Assembly: GCA_026261815.1 (NCBI GenBank)
Contig: JAMPIT010000493.1
Coordinates: forward strand, 5,163,501 to 5,227,500
Reading direction: 5' to 3'
Source of the DNA: Monarcha castaneiventris obscurior
Lineage: Eukaryota > Chordata > Aves > Passeriformes > Monarchidae
Length of the DNA: 64,000 nt
Shown piece after piece: positions 38,801 to 50,800 of the stretch; position 1 is the stretch's first letter; each line of letters begins with the position of its first letter. Made by a program: the position numbers and the translations under genes. Below the pieces are notes generated by a model, which saw only the letters and a program-made list of their open reading frames with translations, was not told the DNA's origin and did not search any database.

Positions 38801-41800
38801 ATCTTGCACTGTACCAAGACCAACTATGGGGTGTCAGACATGACCCAGCCAGAAGAAACATTGCCTGTGCACTTTGTTGTAACTGAGCCTTGAGGAGTTT
38901 GTTTTCGCTTCCTGTCTCCACCAGGTCATCACGCTGGAAGGCTGGGTGGACATCATGTACTTTGTCATGGATGCACACTCCTTCTACAACTTCATCTACT
39001 TCATCCTGCTGATCATTGTGAGTGGCCTTAGGGGAGCAGGGGGGTCCTCCTGGCCTTTGGAGAGAGCAGAGTGAAGTCACCCAGAGGAACAGGGCAGAGG
39101 ATGCAGTGAATATAAAAGCTGAAGTAGCAACCAGCCTGCTGGAAGAAATGCAGCCTCCCTATGGAATTGTGCTGCAGCTGCATTTTGCTGCAAGCATGAG
39201 GAAGGAAAGGAAGATGTGCTCAAGCGGTGGTAGATACACTTCTGTTGTTGCTGCTGCTTCTACTACTCCTCTCCTTGTGCTCCAAGCTTCTCTCTCTTGC
39301 TTGCCACCTTGAATTTAGGTTTTAAAGTAGGCAAATTTCACCTGGTCAGTTTTTGAATGCCCGAAAGGGAAGAGGCTACCCAAAAATTCACCCACATTGA
39401 AGAACCCATCTGCTGGGTCCTTGGTACAGTGGGGATGTTTTGGGAAAACAGTCCCAAACTTCAGAGAGTACATTAGGAAAGGAGGGAAGAGATTACTGCC
39501 CACAGCCCACCCACACTTCACAGCATCATCTGAGACCACCCACAAAGGAGCCAACAAAGAGTTTCTGTGGGGTGGGCTTCATGATGGGCTTCATCTATGC
39601 AACCAGAATTGTCTACAGTGACGGGCTGAGCTCGTTGTCTAGACTCCCTTTATCGTCAAGGGAGAAAAATAGGTGCTTTAACGGGGTGATTCATCTCTTC
39701 TGAAGGTAGACATCCAAAATAAATTAGATGCATTGCAGACTTGATGCGCCTATTTCTCTCTTGACTCTGAAGGATCATTAGGTGCCTCACTCAGATGTAG
39801 CTAAGTGAGATGAGTCCTTTTCTTGCTACATAAGTGACCTAAGTCAAGAAAAATAGCTGCACATTGTCAGTTAGGTCATTGTGGGGATTTCTGCTCCTCA
39901 TCAAACCAGGACTCAAACCCTGATGAGAACATAGATGGTTGTTTAGTCCATGATGCTGTTTTGTTCTATTAGCTTCCCCAAGAGAGAAACAAACCCTTGC
40001 CCTCAGCCTCCCCAAGATGATGAAGAGGAAGGGCGAGCAGTACTTTTTCAGATGTCGTGCGAGTAACGTTAGCAGTGTGTGATAGCCCGTTAGCACGTCA
40101 GTAATTCCCTGTGATCCAGGCTGGGCTCTGCAGAAGGCAGAACCTCATGAAACCCTGGCTGGAAAGAAAATCTCCAAGCTGTGGGTACAGGCTGCTGATG
40201 CCCTTGCGTAACAGGCACCCGCAAATTCCGTTAGCAGGGGAAAGGGATCTGCTCACAAGCTGCCCACACACTGGCAGAGAAAAACACTCCTATCAGGAAG
40301 GCTCAGTGCATTCATCGTAATGCCACTAATTGTGATAATTACAACTGCTGTCTGCGGAGAGAGAAAAACACCATCCTAAAAGAGCAAGAGTTTTTGTCAT
40401 AACAATCTTCTCTCGTCTTTGATCTCTGATGTCCTCCACGAAGGTCTGGTGTGGGAGTCCCTGGGGTGGGAGCTTGGGGGGGGTGAGTCAGCCCAGCCAG
40501 TGGTCCCCACTGGGTGACACAGAGGGTGGGGTTGGCTGGGGTTTGTCCCTCACTCTTTGTGCCCTACAGATCTGTGGGGTGCCACGGCCACATCGAGGTG
40601 GCTGATGTCCCCTGTCCCCTTAGGTGGGCTCCTTCTTCATGATCAACCTGTGCCTGGTGGTGATAGCGACACAGTTCTCCGAGACGAAGCAGCGCGAGAG
40701 CCAGCTGATGAAGGAGCAGCGCGTGCGCTACCTGTCCAATGCCAGCACCCTCGCCAGCTTCTCAGAGCCAGGCAGCTGCTATGACGAGCTCCTCAAGTAT
40801 CTGGTTTACATTGCCCGGAAAGGCAGCAAGCAGCTGATGAAGGCCTACAGGATGGCAGGCGTGAGGATGGGCTTCCTCAGCAGCCCCACGAGCAAGGCAG
40901 GGGTCGAACGGCGTGCCAGGAAGCGCCGCAGCAGGAAGAGATCCTCCGTGCACCACCTCATCCACCACCATCACCACCACCACCACTACCACCTGGGCAA
41001 CGGGAACCTGCGGGCGCCCCGTGCCAGCCCAGAGATCAGCGACGTGGAGACCAGCTCACTGCACAACGGGACCAACCGGCTGATGCTCCCTCCCTCAGCA
41101 CCCAACTCCCTGGGGGCCCCCAGTGCCTCTCCCAGCAACACCGAGTCTGTGCACAGTATCTACCACGCCGACTGTCACTTTGAACCGGTGCGCTGCCGGT
41201 CATCCCTGACACAGCCAAGCCTCAGCTTGCCGAGCCCAGAGGGGATCCCCAAGAACATCGTGGGCAGCAAGGTGTACCCCACAGTGCACTCCAGCACCTC
41301 CCATGAGATGCTGAAAGAGAAGAACCTGGGGGAGGCGGCGGTGGGTGCTGGGAGCAGCACCTTGACGAGCCTCAACATCCCGCCCGGGCCGTACAGCACC
41401 ATGCACAAGCTGCTAGAGACACAGAGCACGGGTGAGCTGGGGCTGGATCTACATCTGGGGCTGCTCTCCAGACATACAATTTTTGTCTTAATTTTTTTCT
41501 CTCTCTGAATTTTTGCAGGGTTCTTTTCAGTCCATGTTACAGAGAAAGGCGATGGCTTTCCAGGTGAGATGAACAGGAATCTTCTGACCTACCTAGTGCC
41601 TCTTATAGCCAAATTTAGGAGAGAGGTTTCAACGTCCTTGACTTCATACCTGCAATAATCCAAGGGTTATGGGGATTTTCAGTGAATCCATTTTCTTTGC
41701 AATTCCCATCTTGTAGATTAGACAAGTACAAGAGAGCTGGAGAGGGACTTTGACAAGGACATGTAGTGATAGGAAGGGGGGAATGGCTTTAAACTTTGCA

Positions 41801-44800
41801 GAGGGTGGGTTTAGATTAAATGTTAGGACAAAATTCTGTGATTTCCCCCCACCCCCAAACCATTTACAGGGAACACTTCCCAAATCCTTTACTCCCATAA
41901 TCAGCTAGAAATTGTAGATGGACACCTTCCAGATCTGAGTCCTATCACACCCCTGAGCACTGCGTAGCTCTGCTCCCATGGGACAAAAGGCTCAGGGAGA
42001 TTGAGTGTCTGCTTTGTGTGAGTGCTCAAGGGCAATCACAGATGCTGAGTATTAAAAATCTGTGATTTGCTCAGGAAGCCTGTAAGAGTCAGACATTGAA
42101 TGCATCTTTCTTGGATCAGGGGTTTCATATCTTCACTGCAAGATGCTCTTTCCCCCTCCACATCCTGAGATTTGGGAGTTCAGGCCAGTCTAGTCCAAAC
42201 ACTCTCAGCCTCCAAGAAGTATTTCAGCCAAGCTTTCCCAGGCAGTCAGTGCTTTTTCCCCCCCACTGCAGTGGCACTGACTTTTCCAGCCAGGAGCTGT
42301 GCAGGGAAGGGACCAAATCCTGTCCTCAGCCCAGTGCTGCCCAGAGACTAAACACACAGAACTGGGCTCCGAGTTAGTTTAGCACAGGGTTTGCATTCTC
42401 ACTGCTGGGTGCTGCCACGCAGGAGTTCAGTGCATGCATTGCCTCTCTCCTTGCAGCCAGCTGGTGGGAATTTTGGGGAATATCCTGCTGGTATTTCACC
42501 CAGGAGACACCTGGCAGCTGCCATTGAGGGCAACATGTGGAGAGGGAAGCTGGTGGTTTTGGAGCATCAGCAGAGGGAGCAGGAAAGAGGGCTGCTAACA
42601 GTGCTCCAAGTAATTACAGCCGGGAGCCTGCCAGGACCAGGGGAACCGATTGCTTCCTCCTTCCTGTAATGGCTGGAGATGTAATGAGGTGTGCTCAGGG
42701 TCCACGGCTGGGGCGGTGTCTGTCTGGGGGCAACAAAGAGAGCTTCATAAAAAGAGAGAAGAGACCAGGTTTTAACCCAGCAGGAGCCCTTTCCTGATAA
42801 GAAAATGCCTGTCATGTCAAGGGCAAAGGCTTGATGCTAACAGGGACTGGGGGTTGCTTCCTGCAGCCCCCTGTCCCAGCTGACGAGGTGCCCTTTCTCT
42901 GTCCTGCTGGCATTTCAGGTCCCTGCCAAAGCTCTTGCAAGATCTCCAGTCCCTGCACCAAGCTGGATGGTGGCTCCTGCACCCCTGAGAGCTGCCCTTA
43001 CTGCCTCACAGCACTGGCAGGCGAGGCCGAGCTGTCGGACAACGAGACGGCCGACTCAGACAGCGAGGGGGTCTATGAGTTCACACAGGATGCCCACTAC
43101 AGTGACCAGAGGGACCCACAGCAGGGCAGAGCCCGGGCCAGGAGAGCCAGCCGGGTGCTGGCCTTCTGGCACGTGGTGTGTGAGACCTTCCGGAAGATCG
43201 TGGACAGCAAATATTTCGGCCGTGGGATCATGGTGGCCATTCTCATTAACACGCTCAGCATGGGGATTGAGTACCATGAGCAGGTGAGTGCTGTCCTGGC
43301 AGCTCCTGGTGCAGAGGGGTTGCGAGTGGGGTTGTGGATCTGAATCCAGCTGCTGGTGGGATGATTTGGGGTGAGAGGCATCGGAATGCTCTGGGAAGGG
43401 TCCCAGGATGGAACAAGGTAGGCTTTTCCCCCTGAGCCTGCTTCCAGGTTGCAGCAATCACCTTGACCGGTACCTGGCTATGTGAGCTCCTGCATCCCAG
43501 CCCTGCCAGGGATGGTCAGCACCATGCTGACACCAGTGTCCCCTGGGCAGCACCAGGTGGTGCTGGGGTCTGTGGTAAGGGGACCAAGGAGAGGAAGCAG
43601 CCCTTTGCCACCAGGTCAGTGTGAGCCTGGCAGTGCTTGAGGTGCTGCCAGCAGCTGTGGGCTCTGCGGGCTCTGGGGTCGGTGCAGCTGCAAGCAAGGA
43701 ACTCTATTGAATTTGCACTCCCTGGAGAGGAGGTAACAAATGGCTTTGCTTCCTCGGTGAACACTCCAGCAGCAGCATGATGAGTCCAAAATAGACTCAT
43801 CACTGGCTATTCCTCTGCTCGATTATCTGAGTCCTTGCAGGCAAGAGGCTGCCTCTCCTCCAGCCTCTCACCACTTGTCACCTAGCAGAGCTTTCCCTAT
43901 ATATAGTCATTAAGAAAAGGAGTTGCCGTGTTCCTCTTGAAACATTTCCATGAGGATGACAAGAACTCTGCTTTCAAAGAGGTTTTGCATGCTCTGGCCT
44001 CATGTGGGTTTTGTGGCTGCTGCTGGGGCCTGCCTGGCATGGTGCCCTTGATCCTGCCTCAAGCACAATGTGTCTTGGGGCTGCACGTGCATGCTTCCTT
44101 TGGGGTGAAGAGTTTATTAGTGGGGATGCAGAGATGCTGCGAAACCTTGTTATAGACCCCTCCCATTCTTGAGGGCTCCCAGCATGTTGCTTCTCCCAGG
44201 ATGCCAGAGCTCTGTGCTCCCAGAAAGATGCAGCCACCCCGCTGTGCCAGCACCAGCCTTGCCTGGGAGCTCATTGTATCTCAAGTTGTGACTCCACTTT
44301 TCTCCCTTCCTGGCATATTTCATGTTTGCTGAGTTGCTCATGGTTGCACACAGAGGTGTTTCTCCCCCAGCTCCCGGTGGAAACGGTGGTGGCTGCAGAT
44401 TGACTCCCAATTCCCCTGTCATCCTGTGGCATTAATGCCTCAGTGACCGAGTGCCAGGGAGACGTGGCTGTGCTCAATGTGTCCCTTCCAGCCAGCACCT
44501 TCCCCCTGACGCCCTGATGCAGTCTGGCTGGCTAAGTGTTGTTTTCAGTACACATTAAACAGTGGCACGCTCCAAAGTCCTGCTGGTTTCACCTTCATTT
44601 GCTGCCCTTGGTGGGAGCTCTGCTTGAGTGATTCCACTTTTATTTAATAATCTTGGGAAGATCATCTCTGAAGAAGCTGGGAGGAGGTGGTTCACAGAAA
44701 CTAATAAACACTTTTATTCCTCCCTTGGCTGAAGGGTGAACACAAATCCTCGGTGTCTTTGCTGTGACTGCCCAAGGGGCAGATTGTCAAAGCTTGTTGC

Positions 44801-47800
44801 CCTTTACGAGGAGCATCTTTGGGAGATGCTGGTGTGGGCTCCCACCTGGGGGGACCACCCCACTGGGGATGGGTGGCTGAGCAAGCTCCCATCATCAAAC
44901 ACCCTAGGTGCAACACAACTCCCCAGTTCTTTGCCTTGGGAGAAGTAGGACAGGGGGTTTCTGGTTTCTGCCCTGGCCAGTGGTGAGTCCCAGCAAATAT
45001 CTGGATGACAAGAGCCAGATTTTTGTGTGGTTTTCGGGTAACAAGGGTGAAGGGAGCTGATAAGCGTGGGGGGACTCCAGACGTGGTGGGTGGTTGCTTT
45101 CTTTAACAGTATTTTGAAGCCACTACTGTTCCAGATTCCTTTCTCCCAGGCATTTGGAGGGAATAGCAGAGCTTGTTTTTATTAGTTCATCTCGAAGTGG
45201 CAGCAGAGAACAGAGAGGTGTTTCTTTGTAACCTCGGAAGGCTTAGAGTTGGCAATTTCATAATCTGACAGTTATGAGAACAGGAATTAGAGAGGCAAAA
45301 TGCTGGACTGGGCCTTCCTGCAGAGATTATAAACACTGAAACGTGATTTTTTTCTTTTAGAAGAGCCTTACCTAAAACTGTGAGTGATCAACCATGTCAA
45401 ATTTATCTTTACTGACTGATGTTTGCAAAGACATGAGGGTGCTTGAAAAGTACTTGACTCCATGACTTTCTATATTAAGCTCTCTGCTTATTTAGACAAT
45501 ATTTACCTCTTGGGTTTTCCACATGCTGCCCTGGGCACAGTGGGCTATATTAGGGTAAATATTTTAAGGGCCTATTTTAAGGTGTCATGTCAAAACCTTG
45601 TGTTGTTTAGCAGCCCCTTGGCAGAGGGGCTGCTCCTCTCTGAGAGGAAGGATGGGCTGGAGGTTTCTTGAGAAGGAAGAGGCTTCTGTCCACCCATCTG
45701 TCCCCAGCAATGCTGGGTGGGATTCAGCAGCTCTGGTACCCGAGCATCCTGATCTTCAAGACAGGAGCTGGGGCACTGAGATCCTCACAATAGTCAGGGA
45801 GAAAAGTTTGCTCCTCTGGAGGTTTGACATCTCACCTTGGGACAGGCAGCCTAGAGGGAGCTGAAACAGTCTTTCAGTCCCTTGCTTAACAGACTCAGCA
45901 ACTAGAGTAGGCCAGGTTGGGATATTTAAGATGACAGTGGTTCTCTGAAGGCACATAAAAATGAGTGGCAATTGGGAGTGTGCTGGAAGCACTGGCCACC
46001 ACCTCCTGCTGTTTATTTGTACTCACTCATCAGTCAACCTGGCCAGACTGAGCACCCATGGCCAGGACTGCTGGATGAAGCTCCTCTTCCACCCAAAGCT
46101 CTTTTACACAGGCTACCTTCCACAGTAAATTGTCAATACACATTTTACCATCACACAGCTGGGGCTTCAAGACCTGGGTTTCCTCTTAGCTCCTTCTGAC
46201 ATGAGCTGACTGACTTCCTCACTCAACACCAGGTTGTTTCCACATGGTTCCTGCACATGCCTGAGCTGTAGGTACACCTGGCCATGTGTAATTCTGTGTT
46301 TCCTCCCCACCCCACCCATCCAGATCCAACTCCTGCTCTATTCCTGACTCTAGGTGCAGTGGGAGGGAGGCAGAGCAGTGTGAGGTGCTTGCAGCACTCA
46401 CCACACCGCGGCTGCTGGGCAGCAGTGTGAAATTTTCCATCAGGGAAATGACAACCAGATTGCCACGGATTATTAATGTGGCTGCTAAATAGCTTGTTTT
46501 TCTACAGAGATGAAGCAAAATGCAGGTAGAAACTATTAGCTTTGGATAGAGAAATATAAAGGTGATTTAAAGGTAGACTCGGGGGGATTTTAAATACACT
46601 GTTGAATCAATTGACTGATTCGCCTTAGGGAAGCTGAGCCTCTGCAGCACTGCAGGTTCAAACAGCTGGGGCTTTGCAAAAGATTGTTCTGCCATAGAGC
46701 AGGAGCAAAATGTGCTGCTAAACCAGAGGGTTTCTGTGCTGCTTCCCCCCCAGCCCTGGCTGCAAGCCAGGCTCCGTTCCATAATGTGCTGCTTTTATTT
46801 TCCTTTTTTTCCTCCAAGTCCTTTCTTGGAGTGAAAAGCAAAGGCTTTAGTACGAGGCGTGATGTTGGACTCCTCAGCAGGGGAAAGAATTCGGCAAGGG
46901 CTTCCTTGAGGAAGGGCTTTGGGGCTTTGTTTTTGTTTTTAAAATCTGGTTCATATTGAGCTTCCTGGCTGTTCTGAGTTTCCTTGTCTGAACTCACATT
47001 GTATGAACTATACCCTACATATTCATTTGTTTAAATAGCACTTGAATTTCAGCTGCCGTCTCTGCGGTGTTTTGCCATTGTTAACATAACAAGAAAGAGA
47101 CTCAGAGTCCTTCACTGGCCTCCCCAAAGCTGCAGTGGGTTCAAATCCCTGCCTGGATCTTGTGTGGACTTGGATCTAGATTGATCTAAAACCCTGGTGT
47201 CTCTGAAATAAAGAAGAAAAAAATCTGTTCAGACCTGTGGGGAACCTTTAGTTAATTTTTCAGAGCAAACTGGAGAGGTGATATGGGTGAATGATTCTCT
47301 GGGACAGCACCCAAGGAGAAAAGCTCATTATCTATCCATGGGAGGCAGTTCTTTAAGGAAGTGGGATGAGGGGATGCCTGACATCCCCCCAGCATGAGAG
47401 CATGAGTACAGCCAGTGAAGGACCCCCAGCTACAGCAGGGTGTTGTAGGAATCCACAAAGCCACAGTGCCCAAAGCCAAGGTGGGCAAACTCCTTCTGCA
47501 GGAGACAGGAGCAGCCTGAGACCATGGCAGTATCTCAAGCTGAATTCCTGGTGCATCCTGCTGCAGGGGAGAGAGCAGGGTACAGATGATGTAGAGTTGT
47601 CACTGGTAACATTACGATCTAATAGCTGCTGCAGCACGGAAATATCAACCATCTGTGCCAAGGAGTCAAAGGAAACCTTGCTGGCAAAATGTATTAAAGT
47701 GTCTATTTATGTAAACAGTCAAGGCTCGAGAACATGAGGGTTGTCTTAATCAGCATCAGAGAACATGAAATTTTTAGGTATCCAGGATGATGGAGAGGGG

Positions 47801-50800
47801 AGATGAAGGGTTAGAAAACCTGCCAGTGTGAAGCAACCATTAGGCTGCAGGTTCAAGCATTAATAATAGTCATCCAAATGGTATTTATGTACTTCTGCTT
47901 CTGCCTGAATTCAATGTGCAGGGAAGAAGGTAACTGGAAATTATTAGCTGTCATGACACCCACTGATTGATTTCTCCATGTGGGAGGAAAAGTGGATTGT
48001 TCCATGGAGAAATGGTGTAAGGCAACTGGGCACTGGGGGTGTGGCAGCTTGGTGCAGGTCTTGGAGTGCTTGCATGTCCAGAGTTCTGGGCAGACTGGAG
48101 AGTAGCAGGTCTGGATCTCTGTATGAGCACTGCCTCAAATGATAAGGGCATCTTTGGGATGAGAAATACTTTGCTCCTAGGACTTGGTTGTCATGAGCAA
48201 CCTAATCCCCACCAGTTTCAAGCCCAGTTGAACATTTTGCTGCTGGTGGATGGCAGCTGCAGATTTGTCAGGTGTGTGGAGGCTGCTCCTTTGACCATCC
48301 CTATGTGCTAAAATGAGATCTTGCCCAGTGCTCGTTCACTTCCTGAGGAGGCTGTGGGAGACCTGGGGATCAGTTGCTGCTCACCCTTGTCTGGCTGCAT
48401 AGGGCTGCCGTGGACAACACCATGTCCCCTCCAGCCTCTGTGACTCCATGCCAGGTCAGTCCAGGACACTCATATTTTGGCTTTTTGATGTGCATGGATT
48501 TGTGTCAGGTCTCCAGGTCAGGAGGGAAGGGAATCCTTTTGTTTTGTAAAATATTTTTGGTATCTTTTGCACATCTTCTGAGTTATTTCCTGCAAGTGCA
48601 GGGACTCAAAGACCTGTGCCATGCCCAGGCAGCAGCTGGTGCTGCACCAGGGGCTCTCTGCATCACACCCTGATGCAAACTGCTGCTGTACCCCTTAACC
48701 CTGCACCCCGGCTGTCTCACTCCAACTGAATAGTACAGCCCAGCTTTGTGGTGAAATTTCTGATTTGATGCTTCCCCGTATGAGTCTGATTCATTAGGCT
48801 TTGTTTCAGAAGGGCACTTACACAGGTGTGTGCATCCCTGAATCAATGAGACAGCCCTTCCTTGGAAAACCTCCATCTGCCCTGGGCTCTTCCCAGGAGC
48901 TCACCAAGCCTCACGTTCATGCACTGTCTTCTCTTCCTAGAGGTATCTCCACTTCCACTCGGGCGCACATCCCACATCTCTATTTAACTCCATTACACAT
49001 CTCTCCAGCCCTGTGCCAGCTGCTCTTAGCCAAGCAATCAAAGCCTTGGCAGCTCAGTGAGGCTTTTCCCTCCCTCAGCGCTTTGGTGGCTTTGCCCAAC
49101 ATAGGGCTTGGAGCTACCATCAGCTTAATTCCTCGGCATTCCAGCTGCAAGGGGCACTCCCATGGCAGGAAAATGAGGTGCCCTATAGGTTTGCACGTGT
49201 TGTATTCAATTAGCTCCTGCTTATGCAGAAATTACTCTTATTAATAGCTTGTTGGAGACTGGAGGAGTCAATGCTAATGGAAGTCATCAGAGCTGTTAAT
49301 CGCTAGGATCACTGACTTCAAAACCATCTCTGTATTTGTTATTGAGGGTAATTCCTTTTATGGACCTTGGGGGTTCTTCTGCTTCTTGGGGATATGAAGG
49401 GTTTATGAGGTCTTGCAGGAACTCCCATGTTTTAATTGACTCACTCAAGAAGCTCTTCTGGGGTAAAAAATACAGGGATGCCACAGTCCTCTTAGTCATT
49501 AAAAAATGGGCTGGCCTACAAAGCAGACTTTATCCTGGTTCTGGAGACTGAATTACTTGAAAATTAAATGAGATTTTATGCAACTGGAAAGGGTATATTT
49601 TATCAGATAAATCAGTTCTCTGCATGCTTTAAGGATGAGCCTATATAGATTCTTTGACACCTACTAAAGTTTTTTCAGCTCCCTGGTTGGGGAACCGTAA
49701 GTGTCAATGCTTTCCTGTTAATTTAGTTCAGAGGCTGGAAATACTCAGGCTGTCTTAGATCCTATCATTACAGCTGTTGTTTCAGTTGCCATCCATACCC
49801 TTGTGTTATCTCTGCTCAGGCAGCGTTGAAAAGAGACTCTGGCTTGGTGAAATGGGAAAATGATGTGCACTTTCAAAACTCGCTTCATCCCTGCGTGGAT
49901 GAAAAAATCTCTGCTCTCTGCAGATAGCCAGGCATTTCTCTCTGTTCCTTCTTTGATTATTGTGGTTGTTCCCCTTGGGTGCGAGCCAGGAAATTCAGCT
50001 AGAGCATCTGGAGCACCCTCAGCTTGCACCAGCAAATGCTTTCATCTGTAAGCACTTCTGGTTGTTGGTGTTTCCCCAGGGATCAGTCCGTATTTTTCCT
50101 CGGTTCTCCTGGTAGAGGTTTGTCCCATTGCTGTCAGCACCCACGACTCTGCCCTGCTGCCACCCATATCCTCACAAAGCCCCTTCCCACCCTGCTCAGC
50201 CCCCAGTGGGAGCGGGGACAGGAGCCGAGTGCTTTTTCCCTCATCTCTGCTGGATTTCAGCTCTTTGTTATAACTGGTTTTTTGCTGATGTTAAGAAACG
50301 AGCGGCTTTTCCCCCATGGACGTCTGTCAGCATTAGAGATAGTGTTACCAGCACCAGAAACCCAGGTTCAGCAGAACTGTGCAGGAGCCCTACAGTGACA
50401 GCGTTTTTCTTTCCCCCTTTTTATTCCCTCCCTCCCCCTGGTCCCTTCTCAAGTACTAATGGGGAGATAAGTTTCAAACGTGGTTTAGATTAACCATAAA
50501 TAGAGGGCTTTAAATCTCAAGTACTTACAAGGTATGACCAAGTGGAAATGCAGCTTTTGTTCAGCTTAAGCTCCTTTGAAACCTGGGCGGAGGGATGAGC
50601 CAGTTCATGTTTTTCTTGCATTTTCTGGGATAGTATTCATCCAGAAATCTCAAGCAGAGAGAGATAAGGTGTTCAGGCAAGAATATCTGTGTCTCCTGAG
50701 AGTGATAAAGAGAACCCAGCTGCAGGACTTGGTGAAGGAGGGTGTGGTCTGTTTATGGGTTTGGGCGTCGATGGTTCATGGCAGGTCCCTTCAGGGTGGG

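Larger units (their letters stand above)
41432..42918 (+). other. CACNA1G intron 8 (contains a candidate cassette exon)
   Basis: A 1.5-kb interval between the two linker exons. It contains a candidate 45-bp exon (41519-41563) and a CR1 fragment (about 41720-41842). The rest is unremarkable. Confidence 0.9.

Noticed and set aside
40570..40623. Alternative 54-nt 5' extension of exon 8
   Set aside because: The acceptor at 40569 is good and 54 is a multiple of three, but the frame meets TGA after 11 codons.
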